Of a stretch of DNA of 64,000 bases, positions 12,491 through 24,984 are shown piece after piece. The notes under the pieces are model-generated. The model was not told the origin of the DNA, ran no database searches, and saw only the letters and a list, made by a program, of their open reading frames with translations. Source of the DNA: Gonocerus acuteangulatus (lineage: Eukaryota; Arthropoda; Insecta; Hemiptera; Coreidae); assembly GCA_946811695.1 (NCBI GenBank), contig OX328124.1, forward strand, positions 84,014,923 through 84,078,922. The letters are read 5' to 3'. Made by a program: the position numbers and the translations under genes. The number at the start of each line of letters is the position of its first letter. Position 1 is the stretch's first letter.

Positions 12491-15400
12491 GATGGGCTAT
12501 TGTTCATTCAGGAAAACAAATATAGTTGTGCAAAGAATAAGAAGTTCATTGATTTTGATAGGTTAATATCTAATAATATATTTTTTTTTAATTTAATTTT
12601 TTTTTTATTTAATATTTTGGAAGTATTGGAAGAATTTATTCTGGATGTTGTTATAACTTCAGACATTTGATTGAGTTTTAGGCAAATCAATAGTGTCATG
12701 TAGTGTAAATTATGTCATGTAGAGTAAGGTTCTTTTGACATTATTTCTAACTTTATGCAACATGCTTTAATGTTGATATGTTTTTGTTGCTATGTTTATT
12801 TATTTATTTTTTTATGACATTGTAAGACATTCAACAATAATGTTCTGGCATATCAAACACTTTTTTTTTTAGTCTGGCTTTCATAAAGTATATTTCCTTC
12901 AGGGATTTATTAATTAACCAGCAAAAATGTATTTTCAATAACTCCGCATTTTTTCCTGAAAATAATTAGAAAAATAGAAGAGAATATTTTGCCAAGGAGA
13001 CACATATAGCACTTGGAAGAAAATCCGCTTTTACTTGAGAAAGTATTATATCTTTGACTATGGCAGGGCTTCTAAGAAGTCTATTTATTTATATTTTTCA
13101 CCAGAAAAAGAAAAAAAAAATATTAAAAATGAAGCTAGGTTCTCGAGAGATGTACGAGAAGAGGGATAAGTTGCATGGTTTGATGCTATTATGGCAAGCT
13201 TGGAGGACGGCCATAGAAACTCTTCGCCCTGTATTTGCATAGAGGGGTTGGCAGGGGTATGCTATGCTAGAACCAAATGGTTACTAATGACAATCACACT
13301 ATAGGGAGAGGGGGTGGGAATCTTGGCCACGCCTACCTACGCTCTCATTGGCTCCTGTCTGCTCCTGATTGACAGCACTCTATCCCCACCCCTCTCTCTC
13401 TAGTCTAGTCTACTCTCTCTATATCTCTCTCCGGCTCCTATAGTCGGATCAGCCAAGGCCCGTTTTTCCACCCTCACTCTCGTGCTATGTCAACACTACT
13501 TAATATTTCATGATTTTTTTTTAGACCAAGAAGTCTTGGGCTTTCATTGACTTGCCTGTGGTTTTTATATTTTTATCTAATTATTAAAAATAATAGAAAT
13601 GATGATTCTATGTATTTTGAGAATAAAATTTATTGTATCTTTTAAGAGCAAATACATAAAAGAAGAAAATACTTGAAATATTAATTTTGCTAAATAATAA
13701 AAATATCTAACGGCAGAAAAAAATGCTAATTTGCTTAAAAAAAATTAAATAGAATAAATAACAAATAATTTAAAAAATAGTTAAAAAAATAAAATAAAGA
13801 AATTAGAATTTTGGTTCCATATCTTCTAATAAATTTTGTTAATTTGAAAAGTCAAAAAACTACCTCAGAGTGTTTGTGTGATCGCCTAAAATATCTGTGA
13901 ATCACATTATTTCAGAGTAATACGAGTATTCTTCCTAGTGTGCCATATGTGTTTTCTTGGGAAAATATTATCTTTATTTTTTCTAATTATTTTTAAAGGA
14001 TAATGCGAAATTTTTGGAAATATAGTTTGCAGGTAAATTAATAAATCACTGCACGAAGATATTAACGCTAAATTAAATGTTGAAAAAAAAAAGGTTCTGA
14101 TAAGCCTGTCTAGAATTTTGTACAGAAATCTGTTGTTGTATTGTACCAGAATAAATTAACAGAAGTCTCCAATATCATACAATTATTAAAAAAAAAAAAT
14201 TGAATAGCACTAATAATAAAAAAATGCAACTAATGACGTTCCCATACAATACTAATAAGGTTGTCCTACAATATATGATATTTTATAATAATTACAACAG
14301 AATAACTTATTTTATTCCATTCATCGCCTAGGCTTCAAAATGCAAATGACTAAATAAGGCAAAATTAATGCTATTAACAATACAAATGCAGCCAGTCATT
14401 TTATTACAAATCTAAGCTGCGCGCTAAAGTTCTTACATGTTGTGGCTTTTGGACTAGTATTCATTGGGTTAATGATCACAGGCAAAATAATTTCCAAAAC
14501 ATCGTATTCTAGTGATTTCGTCGGCTTAATATCATCATAAGCTATGTTTATATGTAACTAAAATAGTCTAGCATGTTAATTAAGAATGATTTCTTAATAA
14601 TTGTTACTTCTGGCTAATATTCTTCGGTCTAAAACTGTAAACCAACTAATAACGTCTCATTAATATATTACAGCATTGAGTATGTAAAGTTGGGTTCCTG
14701 GGAAAAGGTGTGACGAGGATGAGCGGAAATGAAGACATGTAAATTAATGGGATCGTTTAAGAAGGAGGAGGTGTTCACACGGTTCTCTTATTAGCCAACG
14801 TAACGAGTAGTCCGTCTGCTGCTACCGGGATACGTGAAAAATTGCATATGACTTCAGCTATGTTCATGGATGGAACAATTTCCTTGACAACCAAGATAAG
14901 AAGCACAATTCCTAATGAGAAATTTAAGGAAATGTTGTAAATAAAGCCGAGTAAAAACAACAGAAAAACATGGTGATTGGGTGAGCCAGAAACCGTTTCA
15001 TTCTGTAACCCTTACAAGCTTGTTTCTTCTTTGAAGACTATTATGCCCGAGAAAAAATAACAAAATTGTTTTATTGCGAAATAAAACGTAATCGACGACC
15101 ATTCTTTGTTCATTTGCAACCAAGTAACTGCTGTCAATCTGTATAATTCAGTTCAATTCCTGGATCAACATTTGAAAACATTAGAATGACAGTGGCCTAG
15201 GTCACTCTAATAATAATAAGGTAGTAGCAATTTATCATACGCAAAGATCTTTTTTACTTTTGACCGATGGTCAACTTACATTCAATTAGCATTACGAACA
15301 AATTCTACCGGATTCAACAGTTGCGTTATTTAAAGTACTCTTTTATTCTTTTTCTCTAAATTTATTTTTTTATTAACTGTTTTTCTTAAAGTAGATTTAT

Positions 15401-16778
15401 TATCACGGGCAAAATTTGAAATTTTTAAAGACCAACTTTTGCTTTAAGACCGTTCAATTAGCTTTCGTTGATGTCAAACATTGCTAATAAATAAAGTTCT
15501 TAAACATATTTTTCCCCAGATTTTGTGGTTGTAGATTAAAGGAATGAAGGGAGTAGGTAATAAGATTTACCTCCAAATGGAACAAATGTTGAACAAGCTA
15601 TTCTGAACACTATTTCAGAATAGAGAACTAAAAGGACATTTCATAAAAATTGTATCTGGATTTATTTCAAGTATAACTGCTCGGTCTGCTGGCAATTTAA
15701 TGACGCTGGAGGTTTACTCTCTTCTTGAATAGTTGCCCTATAAATTGGGGCTGCTGTCTGAGGGGGGAGGGGGGTTATGGGCCCTATATCTATGTCTAAG
15801 GGAGGACTTTGTTGTATATCGGAGCTGTAAAACGGTCATAAAGATCGGGCCGGACTCGAGCAAAAATAATAGCCGATACCAAAAGTAATGGCTTTATCCT
15901 GGTTCTGTGGGCTCCTAGTCTCCCCGATTAACGAAGGTAAGGGCCAAGAATGCGCGGGAGTTCTTATCAAAGCCGGTGACTCTCTAATCACTCTTATCAG
16001 TATTTTGATTATTAGTCTCGTACAGTAAAAACCTAGAGACACTCCCCCTTAGGGATGTATTTTATTGACTCGGTATATATAATGCCCCTCCCCGACGAGC
16101 AATGAGAAGCAAGGCCGTAAAACTGTGAAATTCCACCTTTAAACCGAGAGATTAGCATATGCGGCCTCATCCTGCCCATATCAGTAATTTCAATTTTATT
16201 CACTATAATTTTAACAATTTTATGGTCATAAAATATCAAGTTAGAAAAGGAATTAGTCTTCGTATTATCCTCGCGCGACACTTGTGAACAAATGGCGTCA
16301 GGTACTTTATTAGGAACCATTTCCTACGCGTTCAATTTAATAGCGCCTTTTATGGCGAAATGACTCTAGATGGTTTCAAAAAGGCTTTCATATTAAAGAG
16401 TAACAAAATGCACTCCATTACAGCAAATACACAGCTTATCTGTTTACTTTTTTACAGCTTTATTCATGTCTGATTACCATATGAAAATTCACCTCGATTA
16501 TTACAGTCAGATTGCAAAGGGGATAGAAAATTGCACGTTAAGAAGAAATTACTCACTGACATGATTTAACTATTGCCTACAACCATGAAGGGCTATAGAT
16601 TCTATTAAAATAGCTAAAAATACTGAATGGTAAAATTCCAAGCTCCTTTCCAAACAGGGAAAATACATTTCTACTACCCCTCAGGAAATCAACGCAAGTT
16701 GTTAATTAGGTAAGTCAAATAGTATTATTTGTTAGATCATTTAAATAAAATGAAATGATATTACAACAAATTGCTGGA
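12487..16778. other. AT-rich non-coding stretch with a GC-rich patch at 13290-13490
   Basis: No exon or repeat element was identified. The patch 13290-13490 is unusually GC-rich and pyrimidine-rich; it contains TGATTGACAG (about 13366-13375), which is the known composite PBX-MEIS homeodomain site, and several CTCTCT runs. A regulatory role is speculative. Most of 13500-14700 is strongly AT-rich with nothing recognisable. Confidence 0.4.
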
Positions 16779-16910
16779 GTATACACTAAGGGAAACGTAT
16801 ATCACAATACCTTAAGCTGGCATGCATATTGGCGTACTGCTGCAGTATACACCAAGGGAAACGTATATCACAATACCTTAAGCTGGCATGCATATTGGCG
16901 TACTGCTGCA
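16779..16910. repeat. 66-bp tandem duplication (two copies)
   Basis: Copies at 16779-16844 and 16845-16910 differ at a single visible position (CACTAAG versus CACCAAG). The unit is 22 codons long, so it keeps a 99-codon plus-strand open frame (16755-17054) in register, giving VYTKGNVYHNTLSWHAYWRT repeated. The near identity indicates a recent event. I see no evidence that the frame is expressed. Confidence 0.9.
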
Positions 16911-19900
16911 AAAGCAGAGCAAATATTTCTTTTTGATCCTCTTGCACATTTTGACGTGCAAGATATTTTGCCGGATTATACCTTTGCTGTTGTATGTGCA
17001 GTCTACGTTAGACACTGTTTTCTGACAGGGGTCAGAAAAATTACCCAGAAATGAGGATTGAAATACAATACAATAATTGATTTTGCTGTATTTTTAATAT
17101 ACTTTAATGACAAATAATTTCATGGTGTCTGCAATTAGAAACTCTAATTTAACGCACGGCATTAACAGAAAGATATTACTTAATACTAGAAGGCTAAATA
17201 AAACTGATATGTACCTATAGAACTGAATGGATTTACTAGCAGTCTTAACTATATCAGTCCTAAGTAATTATATTTAATCATCTTTACCCCTAACAACGAT
17301 GGGACAAAAATTATATTAAAAAAAACCATTATACATGATATTTAATAGAACTAATTTATTGTGCCAATAATGGCCAAGCGTTGTTTGTTGTTGTCAAGAG
17401 AGAAGATAGATTAGATTAACAAGCCTTGAGTTGCCTTGAATCCTTAATATGCTCATGAAGGCCTAGAAGAATGGGAGACAAAAAGCCAAGGAGGAAAGGC
17501 GAATGCGGGCGGTTAAATATATTTCGTGAACAATACAGTTGTGAACTATTGGAGGCACAGTGTTCTAGAGTGGCCCCCATGTTCAGTATGTGGAGACAAT
17601 GGTTTCATTAGACAAGCTTCAAGCCTTCTAAATAACATATTACAAAGTAAAGAAAAATAATTCAGGGCACAAATTAAATACATCCTTTTTGAAAAGTCGT
17701 TGTTGGTATGGACTGGGTGAATGTAAGATCAATTTTAAATGGGAAACAAATACCCACTCTGAAACTCTGAGTAGATTCTATTGTCCTCTGAGGAAAAGCT
17801 GTTAATAATCCTTTGAATTTGTACATATATTATTTATCCAAGAAAAAAATTAGGTGTCGAAAATTCTTGTGGTGAAAGTCAGTTTGAACTACAAAGTCTA
17901 AGTCAGGCTTGCAATACCCCTTTGTATTGCTTCTATTTTGATAAGAATCCTTAAATAAAAAATGCTGCCTTTTATCGGCCATTTTGACAAACTAAGGCCA
18001 TTATATTCCTGAGTTGGAAGATCAACGGTTCTTATATGTTTTTGAAAAAAATAAAAATTATAATTTTAATTAGAGGAGATGGTTGACCGTTTGGATTGCT
18101 AAGGACATAAAAAGGCTCGGTCGTGTGGATTCTAAATAAAATAAAACCGAACCCTGATGATATCCGCCTAATTTATAGTTTTATTTTTGTATGGTTTCTT
18201 TCCGAAGAACAATAGAATAAGGCAAAAGTGAGAAGCAAAATCATTTGAACAAAGTCTCTTTTGAACTAATTGTGTATGTGAAATTGTTCTAATAAGTGAA
18301 GTTTTAAAAATATATTTCCCAAACGTTATTTAAATTGTATATCAGAACTATTGTGAAACCATGTTCTTTTTTTGCATGTTTTGATGGAGACCAATTCTGT
18401 AAACAATTTGTTATCTCATTAAGCCTCTAACTGTCGGGAAAATTGAGTTGCGATAAAATGTGTTAACAGGATGGCTGCTTCCGACATACGGCTGGAAGGA
18501 TTATCCCATCGGATAATCAATTAAGAGAAGGAAGTTGTCCGAACTAGCAATCAAACAGCCCCAACGTCCATTTGTAAACGGAAACTAGTCGGACCGATGA
18601 GTCATACATTCAAGATGCTTTCTTGCAGTGTTTACTAACGTCATTAACTGACCATTCGGCTGATAACTGGGCGACTCGAAACCGATTATAACAGTAATTA
18701 TACTGTTCATGGAGGCTTATTGGATGGGAGGGGTGAATGGAACATGTAGTTTGGTAGTTAGATGTATATTGTATGTAGACTATGTGTTTCAGTTGTTACA
18801 GGATCTATTGATAATATTTCTTCTGAAGGGAACGGCATCTGGACAAGATAACCAACAGATGGATCAATATCCTTGAAATATAATATGTGTAATAATTGAA
18901 GTGAATTCACAGGAGACATTTTGTGGAAAGAGACTGATTGGTGAGTAGAAATGCGTAGAAATATTGACTAAAGTCAAGAAAAGTTACATAGATTGAAGTC
19001 AAAGAAAATCTCAGAGCTAAACTTTGCCCTCGGACGGTAGCTTATGTTTGAAGGTGCAGCAATTTTCACAATGTAAGCGGAAAAAAACTATGTCTTGACT
19101 ACTTTCTGAAAACAGCTTCGAGAGAAGTATTCATGAGAGTAATTTCCAAAAACCTAATGATAATTGCAAAATATTGTGGGTTCCATCCCATTGAATTTTG
19201 ACGCAGATTTATTCATAGTTAGTTTTTTGGATCTATTACAAAAAAATTAGTGAGGTTTGCATCGTTTTCAGAAGTAGATGATATTCAAAATTGTAACCAC
19301 TTTGCGCAATCATAACTAATTCTGCGATTTTATGAACCCATTAGCGAGTAAGCGAAACTTGTCACTTGTTTAGAACTTAACCACCCAAAATAAGGCTTAT
19401 CTAATAGGTCCACTTTACTTTTTTTTATTTTTAGCTGTATTTTATTTTGCAGTGTAGAAAATAACTTCGCTCCTTAAATTGTTTTGTAGTTGTATAGAAG
19501 ATATTTCAATGGTCGACTACATTTGCAAGCCATCTTGTATGCTAAAATACTTAATAAATTAAATTAACGAGCCTAAATAATGTGTAGCGAGATATCATAT
19601 TCCGTGAAAAAATTTCATATATAATCATATTACGTCCACCAACTTTGAATGCATAATATTAAGACTAATTTCAGGCACCCACATCTACACTTTAAAATAT
19701 TGCTCTATATTTGTCTCTGAATTACATTATTCTTGCTGAGCTAAACATCTCTACCTGATTGCAACCCTGAGTTTAGAATCCACTTCACCTAGGGGTAATT
19801 GTGTTTGCGGAAAGGTCAATAAGAGGAACAATATAAAGTTTAGGTCGAGAATTGTGTCGGAAGTGTAGGCCGACCTTGCCTTCCCTCAAATAACAATTCA

Positions 19901-20705
19901 TTTGACAATGGTTGTAATCAGAAATTTTAATTTTACGCTAATTATGCCTGTCAGTGATTCTGAATGAGATGTATTGTGCGAAACGCGAGCTGTCAGGGCG
20001 GATCAGAAAGGCCCTTTTGATGGATAGGAATTAATAATAAAACTCTTTATGTATGAGCCAGCCTCCGGAATACGGGAGCGAAGATAGAAAAAAAAAACTA
20101 GGAAGGGAGGAGTGTGTGTGCCCTACAGCCCTATAGTGGGAGAGTATTATCAGCCTTCCTGGGTTGCCTATTGAACCGGTGAAGGGTTGACGTAGGACAG
20201 ATAATACGGCAGCTGGCCCAATATCCGGTCAAGCAAATCCCTTTCTAACCCCCTTCCGCCATTTTAATTACGAAACAACTCGGCTTTAGGCCTTTTTCGT
20301 ATTATATTTTCTACAAAGAAGGGTTGAGAGCGGGGAGTGGGGACTCGAGGACTTCCGGCAGGCAGCATCGATTTTTTACCCTTATGAACCGTTGATATTT
20401 CCAACGACGCTTTGTATAAATTATGTCACAATTATTAGAAACAGATGTTAAGGTATCATCAAAGATAAGCAATACAAATATAATTTTCAGCTCTAATGCA
20501 TACTTGTATTTTATTTGTCGACGATCCTACGATGCAATTATGACAATAGATCCAAAAATATATTCGCGGGATATAAATTACTTTACAATATATTTCGTTG
20601 TTTAATTTAACACCGCTTTGAATTTTTTGATTTGTGTGATTTTCTATTGATCAATACAAACTAAGTTGGTTATCTAATCTCAGCTTTCCTTCGAAAAGTA
20701 ATTGT
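16911..20705. other. Non-coding stretch, mostly unique
   Basis: No exon or element identified. It has fewer low-complexity tracts than neighbouring DNA. At about 18497-18525 GGATTATCC and GGATAATCAATTAAG lie close together; GGATTA and ATTA-type cores are homeodomain sites, so a regulatory role is possible but unproven. The patch 20100-20360 is GC-richer. Confidence 0.4.
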
Positions 20706-20851
20706 ATATCGTCACTCAATTTTCACAACCGCGTAAGTCAATTTTCCTAACTTTTCAGGAGAGCAATAAAACCTTGTCTGAATGGCCTAAAATAGATGAG
20801 AGAGATACGCGGTTAGGCGGAAGTAATAGGCAATTTTAGCGCGTTCTATTG

Positions 20852-20907
<56 letters not shown>

Positions 20908-21011
20908 TCTGTTACCATCATGTCCGGGAGATAATAAGGATTCTAAAGATACCAATAACTCAATTTCGCTAAAAATCGACTTACGCGGTTGTGAAATTTG
21001 AACGACGATAT
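20706..21011. mobile_element. MITE, about 306 bp, containing a long T-tract
   Basis: Inverted repeats of about 40 bp with some mismatches bound it: the left reads ATATCGTC...TTTTCACAACCGCGTAAGTC and the right, read inward, ATATCGTC...TTTCACAACCGCGTAAGTC. The interior carries an almost pure T-tract of about 50 bases (20855-20903). No clear target duplication was found, so the exact ends could be off by a few bases. There is no coding capacity. Confidence 0.65.
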
Positions 21012-22030
21012 GAACCGCTGAAATAGTTTTTACTGTTGATCCTATTCTTAAAGGAAATAATAATATGTTTATACAATTAAATATCTAATAAACTTGTACA
21101 AATTCATACCAAAATATTTAAAAAGATAATCTTAGCCATTTAGTGATTTCGATTTACCGTCCATTGCTGATGACGAGGTAATATTATTTTATTTTGAATT
21201 TTTTTAAAAGTGAAATAAAAAGAGAACATAATACAATACAATTCACAAGTGACATAAGCACTTATGAATCAATAGAGAATATAGAGGACTTAATATTTTT
21301 TTTTATTTCTACATTTTACAACATTGTGGTTGATTAGAAGATATAGTTTTCTTACAAAACTCTGGAAACTAATCATATTTCTTTTTCAATGAACTTCATG
21401 TGTGGCAGATACGATTCCGTAATTGTGATCCACAAAACTATTTCTCCGAGAACTGACAGATTCACCTTGAATCTACCGCATAGCGCCAAGGAAATAAGAA
21501 CCCATATTGTCGAGACGGCCTGCTCGGAGAAGAGAAGAAATAAAGAATTGAAAACTACCATCGGATCAAGGAGAAAACTGTTCACAAACGTGTCCAATGA
21601 ACAAACCGCAAGATGAAGGGTGTGGAGTACTGTGAGACAAGACCACAATTTTCTTGTTGAACTCAAAGCCACATGAGACTTTTATACACAGACATACAAC
21701 TTCCAGACTGCCATTAACTCTTTCCTCACGATCAACCTCCCAAATCGTTATTGGCTTCTCCCCACACCTAATAATTATAATACCCAGGATTTCGTTACAA
21801 ATTACAAGAATTTATATTAAAACCTTTCCTTCCAGGGTCTAATTACAGAAATTAAATTATTAAAAAATGACTTCTAATTTATTTTCCCTTTATGTTCATT
21901 TTAATTAACTTTTAAGGCAATATATTGCAGATAAGAATAAATTCAAAAAGAAAAAAAAAGTTATTTTGGTTAATGAAAATACGTGAGCGAATGCTCGGTA
22001 TGTATTTTGCTTTAAAATAACAGAATTATC

Positions 22031-22066
<36 letters not shown>

Positions 22067-24916
22067 TGTATTCCGTTGTATTCGAATGGATTGGAGAAAA
22101 CAGAAGAATTCTCGAATTATAATATCTTAAGATGATTCACATTTTTTTTTTATAACAGAGTAATTATTATAGAAAGTATTTGACTATATTTCTGGAATAT
22201 GTTAAAATAGTATTTTTAATATTCATTTAATTTTTTTAATTGTTTCTACCTCTCAGAATAATACAAAAAAAAATAGATTTCAACTGATTTTTATGAACAA
22301 TGACACGATTCAATTATCTACTAACACAAGTGCTCATGGCCTCAGCAGCTTACGCCAATTGATATAATAAAAAATCTACAATTATTGCTTCGAACTTAAT
22401 ATGTAAATTATTTAATGTTACTCAAAAATGAGACATTTTGCCCCCAAAATAATACTGATAATAATAAAATATAGGATAATTATAAAGTTTTCTCATTGAA
22501 ATTAAATGCGCACTCAGGTTTTATTTTTTCTACCATAAAAAATGGAATAATACCATACCTCTGGGATTGTAGAATGACGCAAAATGTAATAATTACAGCT
22601 AAATATGCCTGATTTGCGGAAAATTTAATAATATAATTATATTCAGACAACATTTTTTTGTTATAATTATACTGTTAAGTAAATTGCTAGAAGAGGTCAC
22701 ATTTTTTAAAAGAAAAAATATAGTCTTTGAAATAGAAAAAAATAAGTAAATCTACTTAATTTTAATTTATAAGCTTGAACCATGAATAGACGAGAGTTCT
22801 GTATAAATATTTCGTTTCCCTATTTTAGTATAAGCAGGTTCTGTAAATGTAGTAATTTTTTAGAACTATAAAACTCCTCAATAAAAATTCCCCAGTAAAA
22901 ATGCTGTAATTATAGTCGTTAGAGAAGCGCCTTTCACTGTTCCTGGATTTAGTTAATATTATAGTTTTTCTGAGAGATAATTAGCGGGTGTAAGTGTTTC
23001 CTTTGATCCACTTTTTAAAAGCGGCCGATGAAATGCTCCGGTTTCTCTTCGAAACTGCCAATTTCAGAGGTGAAATTGCGATGGCCTTACTCCTTAATCT
23101 ACAATTATTATAGTGTTTTATTTCTTCTTTTTTTTTTTTAATATTGAAATATGTAGCAAGATGTTAATGTTCCCTAATAACTACGTAAGCCATTTTATAT
23201 TTAAGTGTATTTCACTTTTTATACATATTTTTATTTAATATTTCTATCCGATGTAAAAGAATGCCGGTTTTGTTACATGTTTTGTGAAAGTGCATTACTC
23301 TATTAGTTTTTTTCATATGATAGAAGGATATTATACCGAAGCGTGTGAGCAAAATTAATGTGCAAATAGCAATACAGAGAGAAACATATTTTGACGAATA
23401 GCAGTTCTTATGAACAACCAATGGCGCAGTAAAGCTGCCAGACTTAACTGTCGAAATTTTAGGCGATGTATATTAGTGAATAATCTTTTATGATTAAATC
23501 TAAGTATTAGTGTTACCTTCACAAAGGAATGATGTTAATGACTTAGAGTTATATGTCATAAAAAAATACTTATCGCGTCCCATTTTATTCCTTTCCGTAA
23601 TTACATCCCCTTAAAAAAATAAAGTCCAACGCAATTGAAATGTGTTTATTTAGATAATAAAATAATGAGACGTAAATAATATAGTTTGCTTCGAACGCTT
23701 TCTCCTAGGCGAGGGGTTTATCTTAGTGTATTATTTTCTGTGTGGATTCCTTTGGAAATATTATAAATTTAGGATGTAAATTGTTGGTTAGTGTCGTTTC
23801 GCGGGCCGCGTTGAGCCTGCTATTGGAGGACACGGCTAACGCGAAAGGCACCCTCTTCTGGCCTAGCATTAAACACAAATGACGAACAATTTGGGGTAAT
23901 CTCCCTCCACCCCCACACCTAATCCCGATAATGCTCGATTTTAATGATCCGTGTAAATACGGATCGAAATGGTAATGGAAAGGACTGTTTCGTTCCTTTT
24001 TTTTCATTTTTCCCCCGTTGAATAAGCTCTCTCTCTCTTCTCTTCTCTCTATCTCTCTCTCATTCTCCCTTGTTCTTTAGAGTACGGTTGAAATGGGCTC
24101 GTGCTAGGCGCGGACGTGCCTTCGGCCACGATGTTAGTTGTTTTGGGAAACGATGGATCGTATCCTCTGCGGTTTTGAGCCGGTTTAGGAGGGTTTCGGA
24201 TTCCGTCAGGTCAGAGACTAATAGTCCCCCGGGTAGAGACGTGTTTTCCAAGGGGGAATCCTCAAACCACCAAGCAGGCTCCACTTACATAGTAGGCATG
24301 AGCACGTGTGGTTTGGTACTGATCAATAATTTATTGATACGAGTTCCTATTTGAGGTTATGCCTTCTCTGAGGAGTCAATCCACTCTCTAAGCTTGCGAA
24401 TATCGAAAGTATTCGAAGGGAAATACATTTTTGTAAAGATAAGCATACCTACTTGAATTCAATACATGAATCAAGCATAGGTTTTGGCATATTAATAAAA
24501 AACTGGTGTTATATTAAGAGAACTGGCCTGGGTGGCTTTTACTAATAGATTCCTGGTTTGACATATTTAAATTTAATTGTACATCTTCTAGCTAATCCAG
24601 AAAATACATTATTTCACGCATGAATGTTTTAAGACAAAATATTTTTACATTTTTCATTCATAACAACGACTAAATAGATTGAAGTTCTAACGGTCTGGGG
24701 GAATCCGTTTAGAATAACGTACCTAATTCTTTTGTGCTAATATATACTAATTTTTTATGAATTGATAGTAATTTAAAAAAAAATTTAATTCTGAAATGAG
24801 TTCATTTTTCAACATCAATGAAAAAAAGTACTTCAAATTTCTCATAGACCTCCACGGTTTATTTTAATCAATGGTTTAGGTCGTCTTGATATTACCTAGT
24901 TATGGTGGAAAACGAC
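21012..24916. other. AT-rich non-coding stretch with GC-rich patch 23700-24290
   Basis: Contains a short (TA)n at 22042-22066 and a CT-rich run at about 24028-24063. The patch 23700-24290 has open frames on both strands (up to 94 codons) and no supporting splice or family evidence. I see nothing else. Confidence 0.45.
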
Positions 24917-24979
24917 GTTTCCCCAGACATTTCTTCTGAGAATTAATTCTTAAGAAGCTGGCAGAATGTCTGGGGAAAC
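24917..24979. repeat. 63-bp near-perfect palindrome / hairpin
   Basis: GTTTCCCCAGACATT (24917-24931) is perfectly complementary to AATGTCTGGGGAAAC (24965-24979). The 33 bases between contain a second palindrome centred on AGAATTAATTCT, flanked by CTTCT and AAGAAG. The whole could fold into a two-part stem or a cruciform. A tiny inverted-repeat element or a small-RNA hairpin are both possible; the very short apical loop argues against a classical pre-miRNA. Confidence 0.75.
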
Positions 24980-24984
24980 ACAAA

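Noticed and set aside
12059..12699. Open frames of up to 118 codons across 12059-12699
   Set aside because: They run through pure TA tracts giving Tyr-Ile repeats; no coding signal.
16337..16352. CGCC-TTTTAT-GGCG hairpin as another SINE tail
   Set aside because: No TTAAA or A-tract follows and there is no target duplication; only the stem is similar.
23723..24354. Overlapping 74-94-codon frames in a GC-rich patch
   Set aside because: Open on both strands with no convincing splice sites; high GC lengthens chance frames.
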